NCBI RefSeq assembly: GCF_019649055.1
Contig: NW_026570245.1
Span: 1,054,001 to 1,118,000, forward strand
Length of the DNA: 64,000 nucleotides
Reading direction: 5' to 3'
DNA from: Paramacrobiotus metropolitanus
Taxonomy: Eukaryota; Tardigrada; Eutardigrada; Parachela; Macrobiotidae
Position 1 is the stretch's first letter, and the number at the start of each line of letters is the position of its first letter. Below are positions 33,401 to 46,871 of the stretch, in pieces. Below the pieces are notes generated by a model. The model was not told the origin of the DNA. It did no database searches and saw nothing but the letters and a program-made list of their open reading frames with translations. Made by a program: the position numbers and the translations under genes.

Positions 33401-36400
33401 GAGTCCAGAATTAACGACCGCAGCTTGTTGTCATCATTGGGTAACAGACGGTCTTCCTTGGCGAATTGTGTCAGTTGATTATACAACGACTGGAGGAGCT
33501 GTTCACGCGGATTGCGATCGGCGGCCTTGTTCAAGCAGGTGGTTAAAAGGGAAAGAAACGGCGCATAGCCCAACAACAAGGTGCTATAAAAATTATTCCA
33601 ATCAAATAACGCAAACGTCAATAAGACACGAAAACGATCAGTGCTATAATTTACTTACATTATACATGCAAGTGATAAAGCTTAAAAAGTGTTACAAGAT
33701 CGCGTGCCCTAAATAAACGTTACGAGATCACACCTTTTAGTTAGCTTCTCTCGTTCCTTCTTCCCTGGCCAAGTGCAACTTTCCATGACCGATATCATCT
33801 GATTCAGGACTTTTGCAGGAATACCAGTGCCTTCAGGCAAAACGGAACTCAGCTTGGCAACGATTGGCGCCAAAAACCACACATGCTCCCCACTATCCAG
33901 CTCGTACTTAATGCTTTGGTTTTTGCTCTTTTTCGGCTGTCCATTCGCTTCTGTTTTCAGTTGGAAAACGTCAATCAATGCCTTTACAAAGATGTCCAAC
34001 ATCGCACTGCGATCCTAGCACAATAAAATTAAGCTCGCCTTGTACATATTGAGAAATAAAGTAACATATAAAATTAATGTTCGAACTGTCAGCAGTACTG
34101 TAACAGATACTTTTGTAAAGCCTAAACGCAACTGTATAGCTAATTAATTTCCCATTGCCAAAATCAAAGACATTCAAACCGCTAAATAGATACCTATACA
34201 AGAATATAGTGACTCTGCCCATTGGCCATGTTTCGCGTATCTCAACAGACAAACATTTAACTCAGACTGCAGATATGAGATCTGCAGTCTGACCAGAAAA
34301 ACAGGTATCTGACTATTTAATAACAATTATCAATCCACGTTAATACCTTCACATACCCCAGCACCAGAATCAAACATCTTGGGATCGAACAATTTCAACA
34401 TGAGTCGTAACTCCATCCAAGAAACCCGCAGATTCCACTGGTCCAAAGCGCGCAGCATACGCTGGAAAGCTTGTTTATCATCCGTAGGCCGCTCGTCGGG
34501 TGAGGGAGCGGAGTAACTGACCGGATAGCAGATCAATCGCACCAAGTGCCGAGTCTGACTTAGAGTCAAGATGGAATCCAGCAGCAGATCCGGGGAAAAC
34601 AAATTCTCCAATTCGCGCATAACGCATTCCCTTGTCGTGTCTTCTTGGCAAATCTCACATAAAACCATCTCCACAAACTCATTCAAATTGCGGATATCAG
34701 CGCCAAAAGGCCTAGTAATATCAGCGCGAGCTGCAAACAATAAAAGCGTAACATGAGAACGGCATTCAGCGGGACAATGCCAAATGCATATTGCCAAATG
34801 TACATACTTAACATATTTCCACCAAAAGTCACAAATCATAACAAACAGGACAGAAAAAAAACTGCAGGACAAAGAGGTCGAAGTCGGTATAATCTCTAGT
34901 TAAGCAAATATTAGTTAAGCAAAAATTTTAAAGTTTCGTAAATTCCTCGAAGTTCAATTTTTCAGAGTACGGAAAGCGCATATTATAACACCGTATGAGG
35001 ATGCTAAATATCCTAGGCAGTAATCAAACTTTTACGTTTGTTTATTTTGCGAGTAATACTATAAATTGTTTCATATAAAACATGATTCTACAAGATTTTC
35101 AAAAGGATGTAGAAGTGTGCTGTAGTACATGGAGAAAAGCAGCAACAAAACAACATTACCGTCACTGGGACGTTCTTTTCGTATGCGATTTCGTCGGCTA
35201 TCCTTCGTCATATCTGAGTCACTCAGTACCAGCATGGCTTTCAGGACAGCCAAAAGCGGTGCCACGCTCAGATTTCGTCGAGCCGCCACCAACAGATACC
35301 TGTCACACGGATATTTCAGGTAAAAGAGCGGCAATGGTTGTCCTGGCTCTTCTGGTGGCCCGTATGAGCCCTGCAATAATCGCAACATGATATGCGCTGC
35401 CAGCCGACCGCTTCGTTCCAGATTCCGCTCCAAATTATGGGTCGGATCACCATCCTGACACTTGCTAGCGCTCATCAGGGTCATGATGGCCACACTGCCA
35501 ATAAAGTCCTCCAGTCGCAGACAATGCCGGGCCACCAGCACGCCACAAAATATAGCGATGCGCTCGAAAGCTTCATCAGTGATCTATATTCGGACAGAAA
35601 CAAACCTTTATAAAATTTACAAACTCCAAAACGTCGATCAGACTGCGAGCTTTCCCAATAAAGAGCCTAAGGTGGAAAATACCTTCTGCCATATCACAAC
35701 AACAGTGTTGTCTCATTGATATTTATTTATTATATTTGCATAGTGAAAATTCCGAACTGAAGAAAGCTGAAAGGACTAGAAAACTAATGACAAATTCCTC
35801 AGATAGTCTCAGATATTGGTCGAAATTCCGCAAAAGGATCAACTTACTCGAATCTGCCGCAGCAAATCGTCATAATTCGGTGTGCGGTTGTAAGTAAAAA
35901 TGAAGGCTTGAAATGCCGCCAGCCATTCTGCAGTCAGCAACCGCTCGCTTCCGTTACAGTTTGCCGTCATTTCCGCACACGTATTAGCCAACTCATTCAC
36001 CCTAAAAATCAAGAAAAATGAAGCATTTATGGACAGCAGTGACAAAACTGACAGCCACAACATACGTGTCGGGATTCTCCTCCTGTGTCACCCGTAAAAT
36101 GGTGCTGACAACGAAGAAATGCATATTGGCCAAGCCGGTAACACTGTCATTTAGCATCTTGGTAATTTCACCCTGGCTGGGTGAACGCAAACGCAGCAAA
36201 CTATTGCCAATCCCGTTAACAAAGTCCCTTATTGCTCCTTCCCGCATCTCCCGTTCGCGTGGTGCCTCCTTGTCCAGATCCGGCTTGTTGGAGGATGGTC
36301 TAGTCCGTACAAGAATGGCACTGCGAATCTTCGACGATGGTGCATTGAAGTCTGTCTGGTATTTCGCTTGTAAGAAGGCACAACTCTGGTACAAGTCGTA

Positions 36401-39400
36401 CATATACGCCAACACACACCGCTCCGCCGATGTACAATAACCCGGTAGAAGAACATTATTGACAATAGCTTTCAGCCCTTCAAATATCGCTCCCGTGTGG
36501 TCCTGGGACAGCAGCAAACAGCAGTGATATTTCCTTAATAACCCCACACAGAACAGCACAACCGGTGGAACCAAAATCGGATAAAGCAGTGTCGTTTTCT
36601 GCTGCTTTGTCGGATCCGGATTCCGCACAAAAACGGTCAGCTCTCCTAGTACTTTCGTCACACAGGTTAAAAGTTGCCGAATGTTGAAGGCCGCTTCCAT
36701 CATCTGCATCACAAAGATTATGCTCTCCACGGCTGGCACATACTGCGACTGATCCTGACTGAAATTATGCAGTGTTTCCAGCAGCGGTCCCATGGCGGCG
36801 GTGCTGACGATATTTCGATCGAAATACGACAAACTTTTCAAAGCCTGCCGTAAGCCTGAGATTATTCCGGCAATATCCGCTTTCGGCGGTCGAGGGTCCA
36901 TTTTCCCATCCATGGCATCATAACATCCTTTCCGATGGAAGAGCTTCTGAATATCTTTGCGGATTTTCTTCACTTGATGACGCGGTTGATCGCGCGCACG
37001 CCCAAATCCATACAACAAAGCTAATCGCTGATTCGTCTCATGGGTACCTTCCATATCCGTGGCCGACGGGATGGGAAAATGCAGGACATAATAATAATGC
37101 GGTGACAAAGTGGTTACCGCAGGTTCGGAGATTACGGATGACACACTGGCGGGCTGGGCGTACCCATCCAAACTAGATACATCGGCCGACATAGGAGGAA
37201 CTGAACCGCTCTCTTCCATATGATGGTGCTGAAAACCATGCATAGTGGACGATGGATAAACCACGGGGACACTCGGCACGGAATATGGTCCGTAGTTCGG
37301 TTTTCGTTCGAATCCGACGGATAAAGGCGACTGCGGAACAGAAATGCGCTTCTGGTAGTCATCCATCATCTGGTGTTGTGGATTGCCGACGGACTGTTGC
37401 ATGTAATAATCGCCAACGGACGCGGGTGTCGATACGGAAGTGCTACACGGTGACATCTGCGGCATGTATCCCGGTTCCTGCGACATGGGAGATTCCAGTG
37501 CCATGGCGGCGGGATTGACCGGCGGGATCGGACGGCGTCCGCTACCGGCTTGCGGGATGATACCGGTGGAGATGAGTGCACACACGTAAGTGTCATGAGA
37601 AAAAACACCACGGGCAATCAATTCGGCAAAAAGCAGCACGAGGCTATCAAAGGCGACGGAATCAACCGGCTGGCCCACATTATCAAATTTCGGGCCTTCT
37701 TCATCCAGAAAGCGCATAAGACAATTTTGGAATAAGAATGCCGGGACGGCGGCGGTCACCGCGACATCTTGTTTGTCGTCATTCCGTTGTAGCTGCTCGA
37801 TGAGATGCGCCTGGAATTTTTCCAGGAGAAATGCCACCACCAGGCCACGATGGATGCCGGAACGCTGAGTGCCCACACTCCAACGACAGAGTAAGAAAAT
37901 CAACGGTTCCACTTCTGATTTCCACTGTCCACCGGCGGTAACCGATACGCTCTGCAGTATCGAGCCGAAAACGTTGTTGTATAGGGCATCCATATTGTCT
38001 TTGCCATCGGATTTATGAAATGGATAGCGGTCTAAAGCTTCCAGCGCGGCCAGTGTTGACGAAATATGAGCCATATTCGAATCTGTAACGAATATAGAAA
38101 TATGGTAATAACTATTCACAATCTACGTCAGCCACAAAAATCAAAAAATAAGTTAAACAAAAAACAACTCACCTGTGCTCACTTTACTGTTCGCCCACCG
38201 TGTGTCTATTAGTGTTGACCTGGTCCTAATTTCATCCTCGTACAGTCTCAAAGTCTCCCGCATATTAGGCACAAGATGTTCCAGACACTGCCCAATAGGT
38301 AGCTCAGAGGGAAAAACAGGCAACAGATCCAACGGTGATCCATCCAGAACATGCGCCGTCGGTTCCTCCCCCAGGAAATTCCAGATACAGGCATTCGGAC
38401 ACTTCATCACCACCATCTGAATTATGGAGATCGTAGCGCGCACCGGCACCAAATGATGTCCACATTCCAGTGCGTCGTCTAGCAGTTGTAATGGAGTCTT
38501 TTGGGGATAGGTGACGCGGACGGGCACGGCAATCGATGCCAGATATTTCGAACATGTCGCAACTAATTTCCGCGACAGAATTTCATTTTGCAAGATGTCG
38601 ATCATGAAGTGCAAGACGCAAGGTAGTAATAGCTTTAGCAGGCCGCCATCGTTCAGCGTCCGGACCTTTTCCGTTGTGTCCACAAGCCAAGTGCAAACCT
38701 GTATTAGGAAATTCAGAAAATAAATACAAACACTATCAGTCTACAAAAGACGGCTGTATACACCACACATAGCCCACAAAAGACTCACGTCGTGACGATC
38801 CAACAGTCCTTGCTGATACAAATAATGTGCCAGCCCAGAACAATATTTCCACTGTTTAAAAAGGGTTTCATAATCTTGATGTTCTCCGAGTTGGGTGGAG
38901 CCAGGAAGACCAATGGGAAGAATGCTGGCACCATCGTTTTTATCACTGCCAGTGATGCGATAGTAATCCGACAACTTGGGAAGCAGATCTTTCAGCGTTT
39001 TCAACACGGCTTGTGTCCATTCCATTCCTGGATCCAAGATTTGTCGCTTCTTCACCTGCAGATGAAAATTTAACATTATCAGCTACGCAGTTTACATACA
39101 ATCATGCAATTTTAAATTCAATTCACTCAATTCATTTAATTTTTTTCAACTTTTTATATCTTAATCTGAACAAATGAGAACCAACAAACGATACAGTTAA
39201 AGTCAATGAAAATTTTAGAATCAAATATGTAAGAAAGTTTCAAAAACGCATAAGATGGCATACAAACTGTGCTAAAAAATAGGACGGAAAAATATATGCA
39301 TAATGCAACGTCTATACAGACGGGGAATTAAAAAAATTTGTTAATTACGACATACAGTACCTTAGAATCAGGCTGAGAAGCAGCGTACCCCGCCATCAGT

Positions 39401-39909
39401 TTGATGTACCAGGCTGCCTTAACGAAAGCCGTGTCGTACTCATAAAACGTACTAATAACATCCTCCTTCTTATTAAACACTGGGACTTTTTTGGCCGGGG
39501 TGAGTGGAGGTCGCGAGACATTCAGCTCCTTAAACCATGCATCCACCAAGCTCTTAGAGGTGGGCTTGGCGACGGGAAAGAAGGTACATATTTCCTTGCT
39601 ATTGAACACGGACCGTTTCTTGGCGGAATCCTGGATGGTATTGAATTCCTCCTTCTTGGTCAGTAGCCCGTTGAAGTAGGCATTGACATTGCTGGCCGTC
39701 AGCGCGGATGTGCTGTAGTTAGCGCCCGGACGTGCACTGCCGTACTCGTCCGTGGAACTGGTGACGGGGTAGGAAAAGCCCTCTTTGAGGGTGCGCGCTG
39801 ATAGCTCATCTTCTTTCTGCTTGAGTTCCTGGGGGTAGACGTCGGGCGCACCCAGACGGGGTTTTTTCAGCTGACGACGCTGAACATCGGGACTGGCGAA
39901 GGCGGACAT
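30430..39909 (-). CDS. MED12: Mediator complex subunit 12
   Basis: Complete gene, 13 exons in order: 39361-39909, 38789-39055, 38173-38698, 36066-38082, 35848-36001, 35160-35583, 34357-34730, 33734-34014, 33294-33583, 32802-33124, 31858-32613, 30915-31344, 30430-30695. They sum to 6,657 nt (2,218 aa), close to human MED12. The N-terminus KKPRLGAPDVYPQELKQKED is diagnostic. Exon 2 holds the Med12 motif region, exon 4 the LCEWAV-like block (LLCRWSVGTQRSGIHRG) and exons 10-11 the conserved FDAKGNKI and NPWEVLEGF segments. The C-terminus is Gln-, Met- and Gly-rich. It is part of the CDK8 kinase module that regulates RNA polymerase II. All junctions are GT-AG with consistent phase. Alternative splicing was not assessed. 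Confidence 0.95.
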
Positions 39910-41804
39910 TGGACTGTCAGGCTTTGCATGGGCACAAGACGGGTGTTGCTAACTGGCTGGCAATGGCTGCCACCACGAGCGAGGCTGCAGCTCCGATTAC
40001 AGTATCACCCATAAGGTGAATTCTGACAATGCAGATTTATGCGTTGCTGGAGATTCCATGCAAACAGGAACAAAATGCAATGATCACGATCCAGGTTATG
40101 ACAAAAGATGCAGGGCAGATCAGATTGATCAGATTAGCTCCACGCGTCCGTCAGCGCTACTCAAGAAGACGCTTATAACTTATTCCCAGTCTTCTCCAAA
40201 CACTGGATATATGCAGCTAAGTCTAACATATAATAATGTATAATAAAAAAATGAAAGGTTCTAACAAGATAACAAACGCAATAACTAATAGAAATAATAA
40301 TTAAAAGTTGTCCCAGGTCGGGAGTGCTACAAAAACATGGCGCACGAATATGTACTAGGCCCCTAGTGAGAGTGCCTACTAGGTCGTACAGCACGGTACA
40401 GGGGCTGATAGGCGCAGGGGCTGATAAAATATTTAAAAAATAAAATAACCAGCGCGATTCATCCATGGCGCAGCAGATGAATAACAAGTCCTCACCCCAG
40501 TATAAAGTATTAATTTCTTGCTCTTCCGAGAACAATGTTTTTTTTGTAAATAATTAGCGACGGCTATATTACTTAATTTTCTTTTTCATAGATACGAGCT
40601 ATGCGCAAAAAATCGAAACTATAAGTATGTATCTGCATAACAGAGTAATATACGAGTATCTACCAGTATCTGCCGGTGTCCGAAGTCCTCACTGCCTGTG
40701 CTAAAAAAACTTAAACTTTTCTAGACAAAAATTGACTTTCGTTTTAGGGCATGAATTAATTTTTAATAGTGTACAGCCTTTGAGCATGGTAAGAGACCAC
40801 AAGCATTTTCCGGTCGTTCTGAGAAACTCAGAAAACCAAACACTTATAATGAATGTTATGAATTGCTTAAGTAATTTGAAAAAGTGTAGTGTGCCAGCGC
40901 TTGCGATTATTGTTATTGAGAGGCTATTGCCAATTAAATAATCGATTTGAAAAGTAAGCAACTTATTATTCATTAAAATTTAAAACCATTTTGTTTTGAA
41001 AAGTTTTTAGTTACCATCAGCAGCGCAGTTTAATACTAATTCTTATCATATGGATATATCGATCGAAGTAGGCGCTTGTAAATACAATGAAAAAACTATA
41101 CAAATACTTACCTCTAAACCCACACAGTACGTCGGGTAGGAGTTATCAAATTTTTAAATCCATAAATAATACACAGTAAATATGTTACTGTAAATATGGC
41201 AGCGCCACTGGAACACGTAATAATTTGGAATTCATTGAATCGAATCGGAAATAGTTTTAAAGCTAAAGACTTTTTGTAACAATATAATGCTTTTTGAAAC
41301 ATTTACATCAAATTTACAGTGTATTCGCTAATTGTAAGGTGTTCACGATTGTATCGTATTTTAACATTTTTCAGTTTTTTGTAGGTTAAAACTTAAAAGT
41401 AGCTTAACACTAGAGTAATTACTAACAAAGAATGAAAACTCTAAAATGCCACGTAGGATGAATAAAATGTTATCTATATATAATATATACATTGACCTTA
41501 TAATCTACTAGAAAATTTACTACTACTAGAAATATTTTTGAAGGCGCAGCACAATAACCAAACAATGCCGGCATTTAAGCTAAAGCTGCGATTACGGCGA
41601 GTTATCTTTTATCGATTGTCCCTTCTTCGGATGCAAATACGGTAAGCATTCCTATGACTTCATCGGGAATTAATACGTGCGCCAATTACAATTTCATCAT
41701 TGTGCAAGTTTCAGCAAGCAAATGACATCAGACAACCTTAGGATGGACGATGGAACGGAAACGGGTTTATTGTAGATATGAGTAATAACTCGGCAGCGGG
41801 CATG
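39910..41804. other. MED12 / RBR divergent intergenic region
   Basis: About 1.9 kb without a supported gene. It presumably holds the MED12 promoter. A short direct repeat GGGGCTGATA occurs near 40400-40426. Confidence 0.45.
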
Positions 41805-41812
41805 TTTATAAA
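41805..41812 (+). promoter_or_regulatory. TATA box of the RBR ligase gene
   Basis: TTTATAAA followed about 28 bp later by an initiator-like TCAGTCG. A leader intron (42015-42135, GTAAGT...TTGTAG) separates it from the start codon. Confidence 0.65.
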
Positions 41813-42147
41813 CCGCTGAGCTGTCTGCTTTCAGTCGTCAATCGATCCGAGTCGGCGGCGCCGCTTGGAATAATCGTTCTTTACTTTTCTGTCAGATCCT
41901 TTAAAGTTTAGCACCATCACGTTTTTGACCTTCTTCACAAATTTTTTCTTTTCTGTTTTAGCAAGTACAATTATTTGATAAGTGTCCTGGTACAGCTTTG
42001 CGCTTTTTTATCCCGTAAGTGTGGAAAAATGGCATGACGCAGTTTTTAGAATGTTGTATACTGCAGTCGTCTGTGCATATTATGAAAGTCAGAAAGTGTG
42101 TCTACATTGATAATTATTAGACTATTTCCTTGTAGAAACGGGACCTC

Positions 42148-44598
42148 ATGTCATCCTACCGCCACTGCAGCCACAGCGCTGAGAATCGCGCCATGAAGAA
42201 GCAGGCCTTCGTGGAGAAACTCTACTTTGTCACCCCGAACGATCCCTTGGAGAATGATCGCGCACCGCGCCATGCCCATGACATCATCGAAGACAAACTC
42301 GATCAGCTGCAGCGTGACGACAAGCGCATCCAGTCCGTGGTGAATGATGGCGGGATGACGGGTGTGGGCTATGTCGCCTACACCCGCCCCGAACTGCCCC
42401 ACCGTATCTTCTACTCCATGAACAAGAAAAAACGCTGGCAGCTGCCGGCGATGTTGGAAGACGCCATCGCGGATGAGGCGTTTGAGGATGTCGGGATCGA
42501 CAGCCATACCAATGTCACCTGCATGTTGCGACGTGCTGGCACGCACATGTCACAGGATGCGGCGTGTGTGTTGCGGATCGCGTCGACCTCCTTCGACAAT
42601 TGTAAGACCGTGACGCCCAAACGGATGCAGGGTGTGTCGTATGTGACGGATCTCGTGGAGAAAGAACTGCGCTTGTCGCGGTGCGATGATCGCGAAGCGG
42701 ACGGGGATGGAAAGGAGGAAATGACGCCGTATCATCAAGCTAGGAATCGAGATCTTGGGATTCTGTATCATTTCTCCGTGAATAATCCCATCAGGAAACC
42801 CTGCCACTGGAATGAGAAGCGCTTTGAGAGGAAACCAACGAAACGACGGCAGCGCAATGATTTCCACGAGGAACTCCTCGAGGCGGTTGACCAGAGTGAC
42901 AGCGAGGGTGCGATGGAAGAAATGGAAGAAATCGGTGACGCGCCGTCGCCGCCCACCATCCAGATCGATATGGGTGATCTTCTGGATAATATTTCCATGA
43001 AGCGCAATAAAAACCATCATCGACATCGGAAGGACACCGACAGTTCGACGGGATCCTCCAGTGGTTCAGTGAAAAGTGGCCGCATCGTGCATGTCGAGGA
43101 AGAGGCAGGCGATTCCGACGTTCACATCGAGGAAGAACGCATGCCAACCCCGACATTCGTGGCGGTGGATAGCCAGCGAACATTTTTCTTCCCGCGGATT
43201 GATTTGGCGGACGTGGACGCCGTCCTCCCGTTGACTGCTAACTTGACCGTTCCTGATCCTTTCACCCGGGTGGCATTCTGTGATATCGGCGTTGACGTGG
43301 CCGTGGTTGCTGTCTTTCACGCCACGATCTTCGGTGTACAGTGCAGCGTCAAAGCGCCGGAATCCTTCCTTGAGAGAATGCCGGAATTCGAAAGCCTGGA
43401 CGAACTCTTGGGGCGTTTCGAACTGGAGGCCCACTTGGTAGGGCGAAGGGAAATGTGCTTGTATGACGGAGTTAAGGATCTGTTCAGTCCTCCCCACAAT
43501 AGTCTCAGAATGTACGATCTGTTGGTGAGTAATTTGCTGGAATGTGAGACACCGATAAGTTTGAACGACGGGGAATGTTTCCTGTGTGGCAGCTCCGGAG
43601 TGGTGACCAACAGCTGTGGTCACTCAGTCTGTGATTTCTGCTGGGTGCATTTCATGGCAGCTAAAGTGTCCGATGGCATTACTCGCTTTCCATGCATCCA
43701 ATCAGGATGCAGCGCGTTGATTTCGTCTGATCTTATCGGCTTGTTGGCGCCCTGGGGTGTTTTGGAGCCATGGCAAAGCCGCAATCTGGACAGCATTGTC
43801 TCCGCCGCCAACGGTTTCCACTGTCCGACTTCGCGATGCACCCATGCCGTCCTTTTAGGGAACGAAACTGTGGATAAAGTTAGTTTATCCCAGTCGCTTA
43901 TCCTGTGCTACGGTTGCTCGAAAGGCCTGTGCCACTTGTGCAAAGAAACCTGGCACTGGCCGTGTCCGTGTAAAGAAGCCGAGACGTACCACAATGTGAT
44001 GGCCGGTTTGAATGACGACCCGTTCAACCGGTACGGAAGGGTCAAACTGCGGTACTATGCCAACACAAAGAAATGCCCGGGGTGTAAGTTGATCATGGAA
44101 AAGGGGGAAGGATGTAACCACATGAGCTGTAATTGTGGAATGCAGTTTTGTTGGTTCTGCGCGCAACCGCTGGACAAACACTACGGGCCTAATGGGTACA
44201 GGGGCTGCGTGGGGGAACAGCAGATGGATAAGATCGACGTGGAAAGAGCGTCCGATCTTCGCTGGAAGGAGGGAGTGTACCATAGGGCTGTGGATCTGCG
44301 CAAAAAGCGTTTTGATCTGAAGAAGAATAAGAAGCTGGAGGAGGATGTTCTGAGTGCGTTGTTCATTGCGTATCATGTGCTGGAATACGCGTACGCCTAT
44401 GAGAGCCAGATGCCGGGTGTGGGGTTGCGGTTGTCCAATAGGATCAGGGGGGAAATGGATAATTTTAAATTTGTGTTGGGTCTGTTGGAGGATAATGTCA
44501 CCGATGGACATGTGGAGAAGGCCAAAGTATATGCCGAGAAAGTGAAGCATTCACTGGTGGGTTTGCGAGCGGCGTTTAAAACCAATGAGAAGTTGTAA
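42148..44598 (+). CDS. Ariadne-like RBR E3 ubiquitin ligase
   Basis: 816-aa product from one coding exon; a leader intron lies just upstream. Residues 1-430 have no recognised domain and include acidic and Ser-rich disordered stretches. Residues about 477-535 form RING1 (CFLCGSS...CGHSVCDFC), and about 555-625 the IBR (CYGCSKGLCHLC). Residues 643-690 form RING2 (CPGC...GCNHMSCNCGMQFCWFC), with the expected catalytic cysteine at about 656 in GCNHM. The last 110 residues resemble an Ariadne domain. RBR enzymes take ubiquitin from an E2 onto the RING2 cysteine and pass it to a substrate. The lack of coding introns is odd beside the intron-rich neighbours and may reflect retroposition. Confidence 0.88.
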   Translation: MSSYRHCSHSAENRAMKKQAFVEKLYFVTPNDPLENDRAPRHAHDIIEDKLDQLQRDDKRIQSVVNDGGMTGVGYVAYTRPELPHRIFYSMNKKKRWQLPAMLEDAIADEAFEDVGIDSHTNVTCMLRRAGTHMSQDAACVLRIASTSFDNCKTVTPKRMQGVSYVTDLVEKELRLSRCDDREADGDGKEEMTPYHQARNRDLGILYHFSVNNPIRKPCHWNEKRFERKPTKRRQRNDFHEELLEAVDQSDSEGAMEEMEEIGDAPSPPTIQIDMGDLLDNISMKRNKNHHRHRKDTDSSTGSSSGSVKSGRIVHVEEEAGDSDVHIEEERMPTPTFVAVDSQRTFFFPRIDLADVDAVLPLTANLTVPDPFTRVAFCDIGVDVAVVAVFHATIFGVQCSVKAPESFLERMPEFESLDELLGRFELEAHLVGRREMCLYDGVKDLFSPPHNSLRMYDLLVSNLLECETPISLNDGECFLCGSSGVVTNSCGHSVCDFCWVHFMAAKVSDGITRFPCIQSGCSALISSDLIGLLAPWGVLEPWQSRNLDSIVSAANGFHCPTSRCTHAVLLGNETVDKVSLSQSLILCYGCSKGLCHLCKETWHWPCPCKEAETYHNVMAGLNDDPFNRYGRVKLRYYANTKKCPGCKLIMEKGEGCNHMSCNCGMQFCWFCAQPLDKHYGPNGYRGCVGEQQMDKIDVERASDLRWKEGVYHRAVDLRKKRFDLKKNKKLEEDVLSALFIAYHVLEYAYAYESQMPGVGLRLSNRIRGEMDNFKFVLGLLEDNVTDGHVEKAKVYAEKVKHSLVGLRAAFKTNEKL

Positions 44599-44819
44599 TT
44601 GATATTTTGGTTGTTTGTCAGAGCTGTTTTATTGAGATGATTTTATTATGTTAATTTATTTTTTGATTGTTTTTTATCATTGTTTGCTTTCACACTGCTT
44701 ACAGTTACATTAATGTAAAACTGTAATTTTAAGTGCTCTTGTGGGTTCGGCTCATTATTGTCGAAATGAAGTATCGTTCATTAATGTCACACATACCGAT
44801 CTGTACAATATTGCCGTAA

Positions 44820-44825
44820 AATAAA
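44820..44825 (+). terminator. Polyadenylation signal of the RBR gene
   Basis: AATAAA 222 bp after the stop codon. Confidence 0.55.
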
Positions 44826-45496
44826 GATTGCGCTCCAGCCGCGTGTTATCGTTTGACCACGGTATAAAGGAATTTTCTCTTTTAAACCGTGGTTTGACTT
44901 TGGAACCTAATTGCACTCGTACCTCATCCGACCTAGAACAGAATTATCATTTAAAATATTTATACTAATTGTTAGTAGATATTGTTTTACATAAGTTAGA
45001 GTCGTAAGCGTTCATTTGTCCAGTGTCATATATAGACTCAGTGCTAAAATTACAGAAGCTTTCCTGAGTTACTAATCTTTTACGTTTCTTGCATATTTCA
45101 TACAGTATAACAAGTTTAAAATCTAATAAGATTTATTGGCCGATTTTTATAGACCCTATGTTGTTTAAACCGAAGGCAAAGAGTAGGCAAACATGCCGCT
45201 GACATTTTGAAGACAAAGGTCATGTTTGTTAGCAGAGAATCCTTGGGCGCTTCTGTTTCTTAGTGTCGATTACGTGTAGATGGTCAGATTATCGTTGGGA
45301 ACAATCAGTCTTGCTGTAACAGCAGCAGCGATACAATCTGGAAACTTATGGTATTGGAGTGTTACAAATATAATAGATCGCTGGTGTAGCTAACAATTTT
45401 CCAGTAGGCAGTTCAAGTTGCAAATTGGGTAGCATTGAGCTGAGACTTTTGCTTTGTGGAAACTTTTGTTTATTTGTTTGCGCATTCTGCGCTGCA
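44826..45496. other. Spacer before family gene D
   Basis: No supported gene; only a weak TATA-like TATAAT near 45369. Confidence 0.4.
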
Positions 45497-46871
45497 ATGC
45501 ATACCGCTATCATTTTTGGCTTTGCCATTGTGGCTCTGGTAAAGCTTAATTCGATATAATTAGGAATTATTGTTGGACATGCGCACCGGAGGCCGTGCTA
45601 ATTATATTAATGTTCCGGCATAATTCCTGCACCAACAATAAATAATTTTGCTCTTCCTAAAACTTTTTATTTACAGGTCGCCGGTAATGGTGTCCGAGTG
45701 GAATACAAACTTACACAACTTCACAATCCACAAGGCATCCTCAGCACCCGCAAAAAATGCGATGTTGGTAAATAAACGGATTAAAACAATTGGCAACTGT
45801 GTTTGTAAAAAAGGTAGTTAATCAATAATTTCAATTTAAACGGCAACGCAGGTGCAAACACCGCGTGAACATGTACAGCAATATTTTGTTATGCTTAATG
45901 TTATAAATTTACTGTACTAAACTGTTCTTTTAAGTATATGAATATTTTTTGCGCTTATTGAAATAGTAGGAACCCAGGTAGTTACGTATTCACTACTGTA
46001 TTTCGGTTACAGGTTCCAAATGCGATCCGAAACTGACTGGCTATGTTGACACGTAAGTACTTAACACTGTGCAGGTCCCGTTTTAGCCGTCCAGAACGTC
46101 TGAGACGTCCGAACCTTTCGATAAGTAATCTTTGTATTGTATAGAGATGTTTTCTCTACTGTAGGTAGCTTTAAAATTCAACGTTGCATTGATACTGCCA
46201 ACTTAACGGCATAAGAAATGAATAAAATTGTACTTCAAAATCTTTTCATTTGCGATTATTTTCTCCTTGCACAGTGATAGCCCTCTGGCAACGTGGCCTG
46301 GACCAAAAACCAAGAAGGACTGGACAAAGATCTTTGAGGCTTCGGATGAAGATAGTCCGAAAATCAATAAAATTGTGTCGCGCGACTGCTGCTCTCGTGA
46401 TTGCTACCGTGTACGTAGATGACGTAGTTGCAATTAATAAGAGTGCATCTAATTCAGATAGATCTTTGCATTGTGATGGATGTTCTAGAAAGCCAACCTC
46501 CGAATCGACGCTGTTGATGCCGACGTTACTACTTCCGATCAAATGGAACAGTTCGAATGTCTGAGTGGGCGTGATGTGGCGGCCAGTGAGAGCCAAGCCC
46601 GCTGGTCAACGGAGAAACCCTGTGATGCTAAATTCAACCCGAAGGACGTCAAGTTCGTACACACGATACTACTTACAAAGATACTACTTATTGTTTTCTG
46701 TACCCAGTCCTTTTCCAATTTGTTTATCCAATACTTCCACTCGCTTTAATGATGGAGCACAAAATGCAAACTTTAACATTTATGCTTTGCAGACTGAATT
46801 ACAGTTGGCGCGCGTTTACCATTCCCGATCGCGAATGCGGACGACCTGTTGGTTCTGCCAAGAAAGCTTAG
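45497..46871 (+). CDS. Secreted six-cysteine family protein D
   Basis: Exons 45497-45538, 45677-45767, 46013-46052, 46275-46410, 46489-46652 and 46793-46871 (552 nt, 183 aa). Signal peptide MHTAIIFGFAIVAL. Blocks: GVRVEYKLTQLHNPQGIL, KKCDVGSKCDPKLTGYVDT, TWPGPKTKKDWTKIFEASDE, NKIVSRDCC, KANLRIDAVDAD, EQFEC, W...C and LNYSWRAFTIPDRECG. An extra phase-1 intron splits the usual exon 2, found in no other member. The third block has additional cysteines (DCCSRDC). The donor of the fifth exon (GTTCGT) is weak. Extracellular, role unknown. Confidence 0.87.
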
